64,000 bases of DNA from Mucilaginibacter defluvii (GTDB lineage: Bacteria; Bacteroidota; Bacteroidia; Sphingobacteriales; Sphingobacteriaceae), in assembly GCF_039543225.1 (NCBI RefSeq), contig NZ_BAABJI010000001.1, forward strand, positions 151,193 to 215,192, in the 5' to 3' direction. Positions 7,329 through 17,582 of this stretch are shown here, in pieces. Each line of letters opens with the position of its first letter. The stretch's first letter is position 1. The notes below the pieces were generated by a model. That model was given only the letters and a program-made list of their open reading frames with translations. It did not search any database and was not told the DNA's origin. The position numbers were made by a program, and so were the translations under genes.

Positions 7329-8348
7329 ATGAACCAGATACTGATCATCTATACCGGGGGGACAATAGGTATGATGAGCGACCCTGTTACCAAAGCGCTT
7401 GTACCCATTAACTTTGAACAGATAATGGACAATGTGCCCGAACTGGAGCGCCTTAATTGCAAAATAAAAGTACACTCGTTTGATACCGTTATTGATTCAT
7501 CCAACATGAATCCGGAAATATGGAACGAGCTGGCGCGGCTTATTAAAAAGAATTATGATTCGGTTGATGGGTTTGTGGTGCTGCATGGTTCAGACACCAT
7601 GGCGTTCAGTGCATCGGCACTGAGCTTTATGCTCGAGAACCTGGATAAACCGGTAATATTTACCGGCTCGCAGCTACCCATAAGCGCGGTACGTACCGAT
7701 GCCAAGGAAAACTTAATGACGGCCATTGAGCTGGCAAAAGCCAAAAAGAATGATCGTGCGCGTGTGCCCGAAGTTTGTATCTATTTTGATTACAAGCTCT
7801 TTCGTGGTAACCGCGCGTTTAAATACAATTCATCCAAGTTTGAGGCCTTCCGTTCGCCCAATTATCCGATACTGGCTGAGTCAGGGGTGCATCTTCGCTT
7901 TAGCGTGAATGATATCCGTCAGCCCGGAACAGAGCCTATTATTGTACACAACATGGCTGCTAATGATGTTGCGGTGCTGAAGCTATACCCGGGTATTAGT
8001 CCGAAGGTGGTTGAAAGCATATTGGCCTCAGAGGTTCGGGGGGTTATAATGGAAACCTACGGTTCGGGAAATACAACTACTGATGATTGGTTTATTGATC
8101 TGCTTAAAAAGGCTATTGACAGCGGTAAGGTGATACTGGATATATCGCAATGTAAAGTGGGTACCGTTGAACTTGGCCGGTACGAAACCAGCAAGCAGCT
8201 GAAGGATATTGGTGTAACCAATGGTTACGACATGACCTTTGAGGCTGCCGTAACCAAAATGATGTATCTGCTGGGCCAGTCGAACGATCCGCTGCAGGTA
8301 AAAGCGTGGCTTGAAACCGATCTGCGCGGCGAGCTGACTATCTCCTGA
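7329..8348 (+). CDS. ansA: Type I (cytoplasmic) L-asparaginase
   Basis: A 339-residue asparaginase that hydrolyses L-asparagine to aspartate and ammonia. The nucleophile threonine lies in the N-terminal motif YTGGTIGMM, and the second conserved threonine in VVLHGSDTMAFSASAL. The loop FTGSQLP is also present. There is no signal peptide, which fits the low-affinity cytoplasmic type I enzyme rather than the periplasmic type II. The gene faces the GT2 gene on the minus strand with only 4 bp between the ends. No hairpin separates them. Confidence 0.93.
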   Translation: MNQILIIYTGGTIGMMSDPVTKALVPINFEQIMDNVPELERLNCKIKVHSFDTVIDSSNMNPEIWNELARLIKKNYDSVDGFVVLHGSDTMAFSASALSFMLENLDKPVIFTGSQLPISAVRTDAKENLMTAIELAKAKKNDRARVPEVCIYFDYKLFRGNRAFKYNSSKFEAFRSPNYPILAESGVHLRFSVNDIRQPGTEPIIVHNMAANDVAVLKLYPGISPKVVESILASEVRGVIMETYGSGNTTTDDWFIDLLKKAIDSGKVILDISQCKVGTVELGRYETSKQLKDIGVTNGYDMTFEAAVTKMMYLLGQSNDPLQVKAWLETDLRGELTIS

Positions 8349-8352
8349 CCGG

Positions 8353-9078
8353 TTACTTAACGCCGAGCATACCGTATTTCAGAATGCAATAGATAGCGCG
8401 GAAGCCATCTTTCCAACCTATCTTTTTGCCTTCTTCGTAAGTGCGGCCATAGTAGGATATTCCTACTTCATAAATGCGGATTTTTGGTACGCGTGATATT
8501 TTAGCGGTCACCTCCGGCTCAAAACCGAAGCGCTTTTCGCGCAGGGTAAGCGCCTGTATCATTTTGGTATCAAACAGCTTATAACACGTCTCCATATCCG
8601 TAAGGTTAAGGTTGGTAAACATGTTTGATAAGGTGGTTAAAAACTTATTACCTATAGTGTGCCAAAAGAACAAAATACGGTGTGCGTTACCGCCCATAAA
8701 CCTTGAACCGAAAACCACATCGGCAAAGCCCTCAACAACAGGTTTAAGTAAGTCGTTAAACTCTTCTGGGTCATATTCCAAGTCGGCATCCTGAATTACC
8801 AGGTACTCGCCGGTGGCTTTGCTGATACCAGTATGCAACGCGGCGCCTTTGCCTTTATTAAGCTCATGCGCGTAATACTTAATATCCATATCGGTATTGG
8901 CATCCATGTAGCTTTTTATGGCTTCTTCTGTATTATCAGTCGAGCGGTCGTTAACTATAATTATCTCCTTAGAAATGTTATTGCGCAGGCTTACGCTTTT
9001 TACTTTGTTAAGGATGAAGTGAATGGTACGGCCTTCATTATAAGCAGGTATAACAATAGAAAGTTTAGTAATCGGCAT
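8353..9078 (-). CDS. Family 2 glycosyltransferase, dolichyl/polyprenyl-phosphate sugar type
   Basis: A 241-residue GT-A fold transferase. The nucleotide-sugar site is marked by IPAYNEGRTI, IIVNDRSTDNTEEAI and the DXD-like QDADLEYDPEEF. The middle region GSRFMGG and the late motif RFGFEPEVTAKI are typical of enzymes that put mannose or glucose on a polyprenyl phosphate. There is no C-terminal membrane pair as in GtrB or ArnC, so it should be a soluble or peripheral DPM1-like enzyme at the inner membrane. It is read alone, divergent from pdxJ, with palindromic sites upstream. Confidence 0.88.
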   Translation of the reverse strand: MPITKLSIVIPAYNEGRTIHFILNKVKSVSLRNNISKEIIIVNDRSTDNTEEAIKSYMDANTDMDIKYYAHELNKGKGAALHTGISKATGEYLVIQDADLEYDPEEFNDLLKPVVEGFADVVFGSRFMGGNAHRILFFWHTIGNKFLTTLSNMFTNLNLTDMETCYKLFDTKMIQALTLREKRFGFEPEVTAKISRVPKIRIYEVGISYYGRTYEEGKKIGWKDGFRAIYCILKYGMLGVK

Positions 9079-9131
9079 GATCGATAGTTTGCGGTTAAAT
9101 TAAGTAACAACCTCTGAGTGCTATAATTATG

Positions 9132-9203
9132 CCTACAACACCGCGTTGTAGGGGTATATCACGGAAAAGGCGAATATCCACTTTAAAAGTGTATGAAATA
9201 CAC
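9132..9203. promoter_or_regulatory. Two perfect inverted repeats in the divergent GT2-pdxJ gap
   Basis: CCTACAAC/GTTGTAGG with a 5-nt centre (9132-9152) and GTGTAT/ATACAC with a 3-nt centre (9189-9203) lie 54-125 bp upstream of the GT2 start. They could be operators or hairpins in the GT2 leader. The 337-bp gap (9079-9415) holds no ORF. The only other signal is a near-consensus GATATTTG at 9383-9390 with TTG at 9363, a weak candidate promoter for pdxJ. Confidence 0.35.
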
Positions 9204-9415
9204 CTTTATGGAATGCTTTTTAATTCCTTTATGATTAAAAAGTTGAAAAGCCAAAAAATATAAGTGAAGCTAATGCAACAATGTGGGGAATTAAATGCGC
9301 AATGCGGGATGGGTGCGTTTCGTTGATTTAGTTTAATGGAAGCAATCTAAAAATACATTTTATTGTTTAAGCCTTAATTAATGATATTTGCCCACGCATA
9401 AATAGAAATAAGCTT

Positions 9416-10138
9416 ATGGTACGTTTGTCAGTAAACATCAATAAAATAGCAACGCTGCGCAACTCACGCGGGGGCAACAACCCAGATGTGATAAAGGCGG
9501 CTATGAATTGCGAACGTTTTGGCGCGGAGGGGATCACCGTACACCCGCGGCCCGATGAACGACATATACGCTATGATGATGTGCGTGCGTTAAAGAATGT
9601 TATAACCAGCGAGTTCAACATTGAAGGCAACAGTCGCGAACAAAAGTTTGTTGACCTTGTGCTGGAAACCAAACCGGCGCAGGTTACCCTGGTACCTGAT
9701 GAACTGGGACAGATAACCTCAAACCACGGCTGGGATACTATTGCCAACCAAGAGTATTTGAAGGATACCATTGCTATGTTTCAACAGGCGGGCATCCGGG
9801 TATCTATTTTTGTTGACCCGGTACCCCAGATGGTTGAGGCTGCCGCTACTACGGGTACTGATAGAATAGAACTTTATACTGAAGGTTATGCAAACCACTT
9901 TTCGCATGGGCGGGAGCTGGCCATCGCACCTTATATTGCCGCGGCAAAGGTAGCCAATGAGGCAGGTTTAGGCATCAATGCCGGGCATGATCTTGACCTG
10001 CAAAATCTTAAATTTTTTACGGATAATATTCCGGGTTTACTGGAAGTAAGTATTGGCCACGCGCTTATTTGTGATGCTTTATATATGGGATTGGAAAGTA
10101 CCATAAAGCAATATTTGCAGCAATTAAAGGCTGATTGA
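9416..10138 (+). CDS. pdxJ: Pyridoxine 5'-phosphate synthase
   Basis: A 240-residue PdxJ, the TIM-barrel enzyme that condenses 1-deoxy-D-xylulose 5-phosphate with 3-amino-2-oxopropyl phosphate to make pyridoxine 5'-phosphate. Conserved features are LSVNINKIATLRNSRG at the N-terminus, GITVHPRPDERHIR, the phosphate-binding EGNSREQKF region, FVDPVPQM and the C-terminal GHDLDLQNL and SIGHALICDAL. Length is as expected. It sits just upstream of gcvP, a PLP enzyme, but a separate gcvP promoter argues against an obligate operon. Confidence 0.96.
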   Translation: MVRLSVNINKIATLRNSRGGNNPDVIKAAMNCERFGAEGITVHPRPDERHIRYDDVRALKNVITSEFNIEGNSREQKFVDLVLETKPAQVTLVPDELGQITSNHGWDTIANQEYLKDTIAMFQQAGIRVSIFVDPVPQMVEAAATTGTDRIELYTEGYANHFSHGRELAIAPYIAAAKVANEAGLGINAGHDLDLQNLKFFTDNIPGLLEVSIGHALICDALYMGLESTIKQYLQQLKAD

Positions 10139-10223
10139 TATAACGTTTTATCAATTTTGTCTTAGTATGTGTTCGTAGCCGTTCAATATGGTGTAAACAC
10201 AATGTCAATAAGATGTTAGGTGG

Positions 10224-10253
10224 TTGATAATCGGCGTAATAATTGTACCTTTG
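10224..10253 (+). promoter_or_regulatory. Bacteroidota promoter for gcvP
   Basis: A -33 TTG (10224-10226), a 19-bp spacer and a perfect -7 TACCTTTG (10246-10253) are followed 28 bp later by the gcvP ATG. This is the best complete promoter seen in the window. Confidence 0.7.
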
Positions 10254-10281
10254 CGGCATATATTAACAGGGCCACATTTTC

Positions 10282-13173
10282 ATGCAATTGAACACTGATT
10301 ACCAGGAGAAATTCCAGTCGCGCCACATCGCACCCAACGAAGCCGACACCGCCGAAATGTTAAAAACAGTAGGCGCAAATTCATTAGATGAGCTTATTGA
10401 ACAAACCGTTCCGACGCAGATACGCCTGAAGAACCCGTTAAATTTGCCGCCTGCCAAAAGCGAATTTGATTACCTGAACACGCTTAAGCAAACCGCGTCA
10501 AAAAACAAGGTATTTAAAAGCTACATCGGCCAGGGCTATTATGATGTTATCGTTCCGGGCGTAATACAGCGTAACATCCTCGAAAATCCGGGATGGTATA
10601 CACAGTACACCCCTTACCAGGCTGAGATAGCGCAGGGCCGTTTACAAGCATTGCTTAACTTTCAAACCATGGTGATTGATTTGACCGGGATGGAAATAGC
10701 CAATGCATCACTGCTTGACGAAGGCACCGCCGCTGCCGAGGCGATGTTTATGCAGTACAGCCTGCGTAAAAATCAAAAGGCCAATAAATTTTTTGTTTCT
10801 GAGGAGCTTTTCGCTCAAACCATTGATATTTTAAAAACCCGCTCTGAGCCTTATGGCATCGAGTTGGTAATGGGCAGCCATGAGTCGGTTGAGTTGACTG
10901 ACGATATGTTTGGCGCCATTGTACAGTACCCTGCCAAAAATGGTGAGGTGTATAACTACAGCGATTTTGCTGCTAAAGCACACGAAAAAGGCATTAAACT
11001 AACCGTTGTTGCCGACCTGATGAGCCTGGTACTGCTAACGCCTCCGGGCGAGTGGGGCGCCGATATTGTAGTAGGCAGCAGCCAGCGCTTCGGTATCCCG
11101 ATGGGCTTTGGCGGGCCGCACGCGGCGTTCTTCGCAACCAAAGAAGAATACAAGCGTTCCATGCCGGGCCGTATCATTGGTGTAACTATTGATAGCGCCA
11201 ACAACTACGCCCTGCGTATGGCATTGCAAACCCGCGAGCAGCATATCCGCAGAGATAAAGCAACATCAAATATTTGTACCGCACAGGCGTTGCTGGCTAT
11301 TATGGCAGGTATGTATGCCGCGTATCATGGTCCGCAAGGCTTAAAGCTGATTGCCGAGCGTATACATGGTTTAAGCGTATTGCTTTCAAACTCGTTAGAG
11401 GAGTTGGGCTACAAACAATTGAACAAAGCTTACTTTGATACCCTGCAGTTTAATCTGGGTGACCTCGTTGGCCCGCTGCACGGCGAGGCTTTGAATAACG
11501 AAATAAACCTGAACTACAACGGTTCAATAGTTACCATCACGCTCGACGAAACTACTTCTGTAGAAGATGTAAAAACCATTGTTCGCTTTTTTACCAAGGT
11601 AAAAGGCAAAACCCTTAATGATGTAAATATTGAGGAGCTGAAAGGCAATCTGCAAACTACAATACCGGCTGAGTTGCAGCGTACATCAGCTTACCTTACC
11701 CACCCGGTATTTAATTCGCACCACTCAGAGCATGAGATGCTGCGTTACATTAAATCACTGGAAAATAAGGATCTTTCGCTTTGCCACTCCATGATCGCTT
11801 TGGGCTCATGTACCATGAAGCTGAATGCTACTACGGAGATGGTGCCTGTTACCTGGGCAGAGTTTAGCAAGATGCACCCGTTCGCCCCGGTTGACCAAAC
11901 CGGCGGTTACATGCAGCTGTTTGATGAGCTGGATAAATGGCTGAGCGAGATCACCGGCTTTGCGGCCATGAGCTTGCAGCCCAACGCCGGCGCTCAGGGC
12001 GAGTATGCGGGCCTGATGGTTATCCGCGCTTATCACCTGGATAGGGGCGATACGCAGCGTAACATCGCGCTGATCCCGTCATCCGCGCACGGCACCAACC
12101 CGGCATCAGCAGCGATGGCCGGCATGAAGATCATCGTAGTAAAATGCGATGAGAACGGTAACATTGACGTTGCCGACCTGAAAGCCAAAGCTGAGCAATA
12201 TAAAAATGAACTTTCGTGCCTGATGGTAACTTACCCATCAACACACGGTGTGTTTGAGGAAAGCATTATCGAGGTATGTAATATCATTCATGAAAACGGC
12301 GGCCAGGTGTATATGGATGGCGCCAATATGAACGCGCAGGTTGGTTTAACCAGCCCGGCCAACATAGGTGCCGACGTTTGCCACCTTAACCTGCACAAAA
12401 CTTTTTGTATTCCGCACGGCGGTGGTGGTCCCGGTATGGGTCCGATAGGCGTAGCTAAACACCTGGTACCGTACCTGCCGGGCCATGCGGTAGTTGATAT
12501 TGATAAGGGTAAATCTATCCCGGCTGTTTCGGCAGCGCCATGGGGTTCTGCTTCTATCCTGATCATTTCACACGCTTACATAGCCATGATGGGCGGCGAG
12601 GGTTTAACCAACGCTACTAAATACGCCATACTGAATGCCAACTACATCAAAACAAGGTTAAAAGAACATTACCCTGTATTGTATACCGGCAGCAAAGGCC
12701 GTTGCGCGCATGAGATGATATTGGATTGCCGCTCGTTTAAAGCGCAAGGAATTGAGGTTACCGATATCGCCAAACGTTTAATGGACTATGGTTTCCATGC
12801 GCCGACGGTATCGTTCCCGGTTGCGGGTACGGTAATGATCGAGCCGACGGAATCAGAGCCTAAACATGAGCTTGACCGTTTCTGCGATGCGATGATCGCT
12901 ATCCGTAATGAAATTAAGGATGTGGAGAACGGTATTTTGGATAAAATTGATAATCCATTAAAGAACGCGCCGCATACTGCTGCCGTAGTTACCGGTAACC
13001 AATGGGAGCATCCGTATACCCGTCAAAAAGCAGCATTTCCGCTGCCTTATGTTGCGGCCTACAAATTCTGGCCATCAGTAGGCAGGGTGAACGATACGTA
13101 TGGCGACCGTACGCTGATTTGCTCTTGTCCTCCGCTCGAAGATTATGCTTTTGAGGAAAGTATAATTGAATAA
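10282..13173 (+). CDS. gcvP: Glycine dehydrogenase (decarboxylating), P protein
   Basis: A 963-residue single-chain P protein of the glycine cleavage system. It decarboxylates glycine with PLP and passes the aminomethyl group to the lipoyl arm of the H protein. Both halves found as separate subunits in some bacteria are fused here. The N-terminal half starts with [17 protein letters not shown], and the C-terminal half holds the PLP lysine in [17 protein letters not shown] (Lys706). Length is normal. The gene has its own promoter and terminator; gcvT and gcvH are not in the window. LipB, encoded at 59.8 kb, would help supply the lipoyl group for the H protein. Confidence 0.98.
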   Translation: MQLNTDYQEKFQSRHIAPNEADTAEMLKTVGANSLDELIEQTVPTQIRLKNPLNLPPAKSEFDYLNTLKQTASKNKVFKSYIGQGYYDVIVPGVIQRNILENPGWYTQYTPYQAEIAQGRLQALLNFQTMVIDLTGMEIANASLLDEGTAAAEAMFMQYSLRKNQKANKFFVSEELFAQTIDILKTRSEPYGIELVMGSHESVELTDDMFGAIVQYPAKNGEVYNYSDFAAKAHEKGIKLTVVADLMSLVLLTPPGEWGADIVVGSSQRFGIPMGFGGPHAAFFATKEEYKRSMPGRIIGVTIDSANNYALRMALQTREQHIRRDKATSNICTAQALLAIMAGMYAAYHGPQGLKLIAERIHGLSVLLSNSLEELGYKQLNKAYFDTLQFNLGDLVGPLHGEALNNEINLNYNGSIVTITLDETTSVEDVKTIVRFFTKVKGKTLNDVNIEELKGNLQTTIPAELQRTSAYLTHPVFNSHHSEHEMLRYIKSLENKDLSLCHSMIALGSCTMKLNATTEMVPVTWAEFSKMHPFAPVDQTGGYMQLFDELDKWLSEITGFAAMSLQPNAGAQGEYAGLMVIRAYHLDRGDTQRNIALIPSSAHGTNPASAAMAGMKIIVVKCDENGNIDVADLKAKAEQYKNELSCLMVTYPSTHGVFEESIIEVCNIIHENGGQVYMDGANMNAQVGLTSPANIGADVCHLNLHKTFCIPHGGGGPGMGPIGVAKHLVPYLPGHAVVDIDKGKSIPAVSAAPWGSASILIISHAYIAMMGGEGLTNATKYAILNANYIKTRLKEHYPVLYTGSKGRCAHEMILDCRSFKAQGIEVTDIAKRLMDYGFHAPTVSFPVAGTVMIEPTESEPKHELDRFCDAMIAIRNEIKDVENGILDKIDNPLKNAPHTAAVVTGNQWEHPYTRQKAAFPLPYVAAYKFWPSVGRVNDTYGDRTLICSCPPLEDYAFEESIIE

Positions 13174-13188
13174 TTAAGCACAAAATTT

Positions 13189-13238
13189 AACGCATAAACA
13201 ATATGGCTCATAGTCATGTTGTTTATGCGTTTTTTTAT
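13189..13238 (+). terminator. Intrinsic terminator after gcvP
   Basis: Arms AACGCATAAACA and TGTTTATGCGTT enclose a loop of about 17 nt and are followed by a run of T. Confidence 0.8.
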
Positions 13239-13507
13239 TAAAAAAAACGTCATTTTATTGCCTATTTAAGTAACAACTGAATAACAATTTGCGTATTTGC
13301 CTGTATAATATTTTTGATAACACAAAACCGATAATATTATATATAATTTTGAGCAGTGTTTTGTAAAGGCGCATTTCGCAACGGCTAACGCGATAAAAAA
13401 TTACATGGAGATTTTTAAGAGAAGATAATTGTGAGACGTATTTTTTATAGCTTTACAACCTTTGCGAATAGAACCTTTTATTTGAACACACGTATAATAC
13501 CCCTGAT
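13239..13507 (+). other. AT-rich leader region upstream of the receiver protein gene
   Basis: About 270 bp with no ORF. It contains two exact TAnnTTTG elements (13309-13316 and 13344-13351) and a near match AACCTTTG close to 13455. Any of these could drive the response-regulator gene; none has a -33 TTG at the ideal distance. Confidence 0.35.
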
Positions 13508-13924
13508 ATGAGCATTCTTAGCAAAACAATAAATGTTTTACTTGTTGACGATGATGAGATAAACAATTTTATATCCATCAAGCTGATTAAAAAAGCGCTG
13601 CTGAACACAAGTATAACTGCATGCCTTAACGGAAAGTTTGCTATAGATCAGCTTGTAGAGTTGCAGCAAAAAGACCCTGAAAGTTTACCCGATTACATAC
13701 TGCTTGATATCAACATGCCGATAATGAACGGCTGGGATTTTTTAGACGAATATAACAGGCTGGGTATTGATCCGCTTAAAAAGACCAAGATCTACATCAT
13801 CTCTTCATCAGTTTTCAGCAACGATATCAGCAAAGCCAAATCGTACCCGCTGGTGAACGATTTTATTTCGAAACCGCTGAACGTTGATCGTATCAAAGAA
13901 ATTTTTGGCGTAAACGAAAATTAA
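13508..13924 (+). CDS. Single-domain response regulator (CheY-like)
   Basis: A 138-residue protein made only of a receiver domain. The acidic pocket is VLLVDDDEINN near residue 10, the phosphoacceptor is Asp67 in ILLDINMPIMNGW, and the conserved Ser/Thr and Lys are in IISSS and FISKPL. There is no output domain, so it must act by protein contact or as a phosphate relay. No kinase gene is adjacent. Its stop codon overlaps that of the convergent MBL-fold gene. Confidence 0.92.
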   Translation: MSILSKTINVLLVDDDEINNFISIKLIKKALLNTSITACLNGKFAIDQLVELQQKDPESLPDYILLDINMPIMNGWDFLDEYNRLGIDPLKKTKIYIISSSVFSNDISKAKSYPLVNDFISKPLNVDRIKEIFGVNEN

Positions 13925-14688
13925 ATCGATTGTATAGCGAAGTGCTCGCCATCAAAAGTAACCGTGCCAACCGTTGTGCCTTTTGAGTGATAGAACAAAC
14001 AACGCCATCCATCAGCGGCGGCTTGTTTACCATATTCCTCACGCAGTTCCATCGCTTTTCGGCCATCGTAGTCATACTTAGCAATAAAGCGGCGCAGCAA
14101 CTGCTCGGGTTCCGGTAGTTCATCACCACCGAAAAACACCTTTTGGCCATCCTCCTCAATTAAAAACACCTGATGGTATTGGCAATGCCCGCCCGATAGC
14201 TGATAGGTGATGCCTGGTTTTAATGTGCCGTCGCCCTCGGTAAGGGTAAGCTTTACGCTATGCTGCAAGGTTTCAAATATCTCGATGTGGTATGATGATG
14301 ATTTACCGGCCAGGGCATATTCCCATTCGCCGCGCTGCACCACATGTTCCGCTTGCGGAAAGCTGGGTTGCAGGCCGCCGCGCTCAACTACCAGGCCGCC
14401 CGAATGATCGTAATGCAGGTGCGACATCAATACCAATGTAACATCATCAGGCTCAAAACCTGCGTTGCGTATGTGCTGGTGCAGGTATAGCTCGTCGCGT
14501 GTGTCTTTATAACCCAGGCCGCTGTCCAATAAAATAAGGTCGGTAGCCGTTTTGATCAAAAAAGGGTTTACATGAATAAATAAAGAACCAGGGCGGCTTT
14601 TACGGTCGTCAGTTTCGGGGTTAAAAGGAATGAACTTTTTTGTCGCGTCTACTGAATAAGAGCCTTCGCCAAGTGTAAATATTTCCAT
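13921..14688 (-). CDS. MBL-fold metallo-hydrolase
   Basis: A 255-residue metallo-beta-lactamase fold protein with the zinc motif LMSHLHYDHSGG and the later ligands in LSGGHCQYHQ and FFGGDELPEP. The family includes lactonases, sulfur-metabolism enzymes and RNases; this short single-domain form resembles quorum-quenching lactonase-like and general hydrolases, and the substrate cannot be told. There is no signal peptide, so it is cytoplasmic. It converges on the receiver gene with a 4-bp overlap of the two stop codons. The start at 14688 gives the expected N-terminus. Confidence 0.85.
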   Translation of the reverse strand: MEIFTLGEGSYSVDATKKFIPFNPETDDRKSRPGSLFIHVNPFLIKTATDLILLDSGLGYKDTRDELYLHQHIRNAGFEPDDVTLVLMSHLHYDHSGGLVVERGGLQPSFPQAEHVVQRGEWEYALAGKSSSYHIEIFETLQHSVKLTLTEGDGTLKPGITYQLSGGHCQYHQVFLIEEDGQKVFFGGDELPEPEQLLRRFIAKYDYDGRKAMELREEYGKQAAADGWRCLFYHSKGTTVGTVTFDGEHFAIQSI

Positions 14689-14819
14689 GATCTGTATATC
14701 TGCTGATGTTTGAGCAAATCAAAATATCAGCCTGGTGTTATTTTGTTAACAATAATTTAATTGGCTTTTATGTTTATAAGCCAATGTTATATATTTAGGG
14801 TTTTATCCCCTGCAAAGAT

Positions 14820-16520
14820 ATGAATAAACGGTGGGCCATCAGGCAAAAAGCGGATCATGATGAAGTAAAAAGGCTTTCAGAAGCGTTGAACATCAATCCT
14901 GTTTTGAGCCATTTGCTGATCAGTAGGGGCATTAATGATTACGAAGAAGCCCGATATTTTTTTCGCCCTGATATACGACATCTGCATGATCCTTTCCTGA
15001 TGGCGGGTATGGAACAAGCTGTTGAACGCATTGAACAGGCCATTGCCCGTAACGAGAAAGTGTTGATTTACGGTGATTACGATGTGGATGGCACCACGGC
15101 TGTATCATTAGTATACGGCTTTTTTAAGGAGCGTTATGATAACCTGGAGTATTACATTCCCGACCGTTACACCGAAGGCTACGGTATATCTACCCAAGGT
15201 ATTGATTATGCCGCAGCCAATGGTTTCTCATTAATTATAGCGCTCGATTGCGGTATCAAATCCATTGATAAGGTTGATTATGCCAACACGCTGAATATTG
15301 ATTTTATTATTTGCGATCACCACACCTGCGGCGATACCATACCCGCGGCCGTTGCCGTGCTTGATCCTAAGCGCCCGGATTGCCAATACCCATATAAGGA
15401 ACTTTCCGGCTGTGGGGTAGGTTTTAAGCTGGTACAGGCTTATGCCGAAAAAAATGGTATTCCGTTTGAAGATTTATTCCGGTTTGTTGATTTGGTTGCC
15501 ATAAGTATAGCCTGCGATATTGTACAAATTACCGGCGAAAACCGTGTGCTGGCTTACTTTGGTCTGCAAAAACTAAATAATGAGCCTTGTACTGGTATCA
15601 AAATATTGATGGAAGTTGCAGGCCGTACCGCTAATTATTCTATTGCAGATATTGTGTTTCTGTTGGGGCCGCGTATTAATGCCGCCGGGCGTATTGATGA
15701 TGCCAAGCACGCTGTTCGACTCTTAATCTCATGCGATGAAGTAGATGCTCGCGAAAAAGGTGCACTCATCAACGTTAAAAATACCGAACGCAAAGGCCAC
15801 GACCTGCAAATAACCGACGAAGCGTTAAGCATGATCGGCGCAAGCGAGGTAATGGTTAACCGCAAATCAACCGTGGTGTTTAACGAGAACTGGCATAAGG
15901 GCGTTATCGGTATCGTGGCCTCGCGCCTTACCGAAAAATATTACCGCCCAACGGTAGTGCTTACCCGCTCAAACGGGCATGTGGCCGGTTCGGCACGCTC
16001 TGTTTTGGGGTATGATTTGTATGAGGCTCTGTGCGGCTGCAGTGACTTGCTATTGCAATTTGGCGGGCACAAATATGCCGCAGGCCTTACTATGAAGCCC
16101 GAGAATGTAGACGCCTTTGTTGAGAAGTTTGAAGAAGTAGTAAGCGCCTCCATTACCGCCGAACAATTGATCCAGCAAATAGAAATTGACGCTGAACTCG
16201 ACCTGAAGGATATTGATGGCAAATTCTTTCGGGTGCTGAACCAGTTTGCGCCGTTTGGGCCGGGCAATATGTCGCCGGTATTTTTGTCGAAAAACGTTTA
16301 TGTGAACGGTACGCCGGGACTGGTGGGCAGTAATCACATCAAGATGAGCATTAGTCAGCCCGGCTCGGCCTGGTTTGATTGTATCGCCTTTAACCACGGC
16401 GAATGCCTGCACCAGATACGCCCGGGTGTGCCGTTTGATGTATGCTACAGTATTGAAGAAAATGTATGGCGCGACAAGCGCTCGATGCAATTAAATATAA
16501 AGGGGATAAGGTGTTATTAG
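14820..16520 (+). CDS. recJ: Single-stranded-DNA-specific exonuclease RecJ
   Basis: A 566-residue RecJ, a 5'-3' single-strand DNA exonuclease of recombination and mismatch repair. The DHH catalytic core shows GDYDVDGTTA (Asp86 region) and CDHHTCGD (Asp166-His168). The DHHA1 part carries RINAAGRIDDA and GGHKYAAGLTM, and a C-terminal OB-type domain follows. Length is standard for the bacterial core enzyme. It is transcribed divergently from the MBL gene and ends next to a family 2 repeat. Confidence 0.96.
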   Translation: MNKRWAIRQKADHDEVKRLSEALNINPVLSHLLISRGINDYEEARYFFRPDIRHLHDPFLMAGMEQAVERIEQAIARNEKVLIYGDYDVDGTTAVSLVYGFFKERYDNLEYYIPDRYTEGYGISTQGIDYAAANGFSLIIALDCGIKSIDKVDYANTLNIDFIICDHHTCGDTIPAAVAVLDPKRPDCQYPYKELSGCGVGFKLVQAYAEKNGIPFEDLFRFVDLVAISIACDIVQITGENRVLAYFGLQKLNNEPCTGIKILMEVAGRTANYSIADIVFLLGPRINAAGRIDDAKHAVRLLISCDEVDAREKGALINVKNTERKGHDLQITDEALSMIGASEVMVNRKSTVVFNENWHKGVIGIVASRLTEKYYRPTVVLTRSNGHVAGSARSVLGYDLYEALCGCSDLLLQFGGHKYAAGLTMKPENVDAFVEKFEEVVSASITAEQLIQQIEIDAELDLKDIDGKFFRVLNQFAPFGPGNMSPVFLSKNVYVNGTPGLVGSNHIKMSISQPGSAWFDCIAFNHGECLHQIRPGVPFDVCYSIEENVWRDKRSMQLNIKGIRCY

Positions 16521-16523
16521 CTT

Positions 16524-16638
16524 GACTCATCTTGTCATCGCTATTGCTCGACTTCCCTCTCTGCTTAGCGTAGAAAGGGATTCTTATTTTACGGGTTGAT
16601 TGAGTGATTCACCTCTCTCTGTTACGGCGGGGGTGAGT
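16524..16638 (+). repeat. Short interspersed repeat, family 2 copy 1
   Basis: The element starts GACTCATCTTGTCATCGCT and ends GGGGGTGAGTA. The left 60 bp match those of the longer copy at 33450-33625 (TGTCATYGCT, CGACTTCCCTCTCT, CGTAGA-AGGGA). It lies directly after recJ and contains a small CCCTCTCT/AGAAAGGGA hairpin that may serve as the recJ terminator. Confidence 0.65.
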
Positions 16639-16693
16639 AAAACAAACCGCCGCTTGTTCATGTTAACGCTTAAACCTTTTAAATCAGCATAAC

Positions 16694-17542
16694 ATGAAAT
16701 GGCTTGGCAGGCGCGAAAGTAGTAATACCGAACAGGGCAGCGGCGGTGGTCGTGGTTTGGCATTGGGTGGGGGCGTGGTTGGCATTATTGCCGCCGCTAT
16801 CTACTTCTTTACCGGGATTGACCCATCAGCACTGCTTGGCGGAATGCAGCAACAACAAGGCGAGCAGACTAATACCCAGCCGGGCATCGATCCGAACAAC
16901 CAGCAACAAAAGTTTGTAAGTGTGGTGCTTGCCGATACCGAAGACATATGGGGGCAACTGTTTAAGCAAATGGGCAAAACCTACGAAGAGCCAACCCTGC
17001 ATTTTTTTGAAGATGGTGTACAAACCGAAGGTTGCGGCTTTGCCCAATCTGCAACCGGCCCTTTTTATTGTCCCGGCGACCGTAAGGTATATATTGATGT
17101 TACCTTTTTTGACGAACTGGAGCAACGCTTTGCCGCCGCCGGTGATTTTGCCCGCGCTTATGTAGTAGCGCACGAGGTTGGCCACCATGTACAGCAACTG
17201 CTGGGTACCAGCGCCAAACTGGAGCGTGCCCGTGGTAATGTGAGCGAAGCAGAATACAACAAGCTATCGGTAGCGTTGGAGTTGCAGGCCGATTTTTACG
17301 CGGGTGTGTTTGCCCACTATGAAGAAAGTACCAAGAACGTATTAGAACCCGGCGATATTGACGAAGCCCTGAACGCCGCCAACCAAATAGGCGACGACCG
17401 CCTGCAAAAAGAAAGCACCGGCCGCGTAGAACCAGACAGCTTTACCCACGGCACCAGCGCCCAACGCCAATACTGGTTCAAAAAGGGCTACGAAACAGGT
17501 GATGTTAAGCAGGGTGATACTTTTGCGGAGATGGGGTTGTAG
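16694..17542 (+). CDS. Neutral zinc metallopeptidase, YpfJ family
   Basis: A 282-residue protein of the YpfJ/KPN_02809 family. One membrane helix (about residues 25-45, rich in Gly/Ala/Ile) is followed by a Gln/Asn linker and a putative metallopeptidase domain. That domain has the zincin motif VAHEVGHHVQQLLG and a downstream LELQADFYAGVFAH that would give the third ligand. The domain should face the periplasm. The substrate is unknown for the whole family. It follows recJ after a repeat and is probably its own unit. Confidence 0.88.
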   Translation: MKWLGRRESSNTEQGSGGGRGLALGGGVVGIIAAAIYFFTGIDPSALLGGMQQQQGEQTNTQPGIDPNNQQQKFVSVVLADTEDIWGQLFKQMGKTYEEPTLHFFEDGVQTEGCGFAQSATGPFYCPGDRKVYIDVTFFDELEQRFAAAGDFARAYVVAHEVGHHVQQLLGTSAKLERARGNVSEAEYNKLSVALELQADFYAGVFAHYEESTKNVLEPGDIDEALNAANQIGDDRLQKESTGRVEPDSFTHGTSAQRQYWFKKGYETGDVKQGDTFAEMGL

Positions 17543-17582
17543 GGGGGAAGTAAATTTGGCTACTTTTATATAAATTACATTT

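Noticed and set aside
10139-10281. Possible glycine riboswitch upstream of gcvP
   Set aside because: The 143-bp gap has a clear promoter and only about 25 bases of leader, too short for a glycine aptamer.
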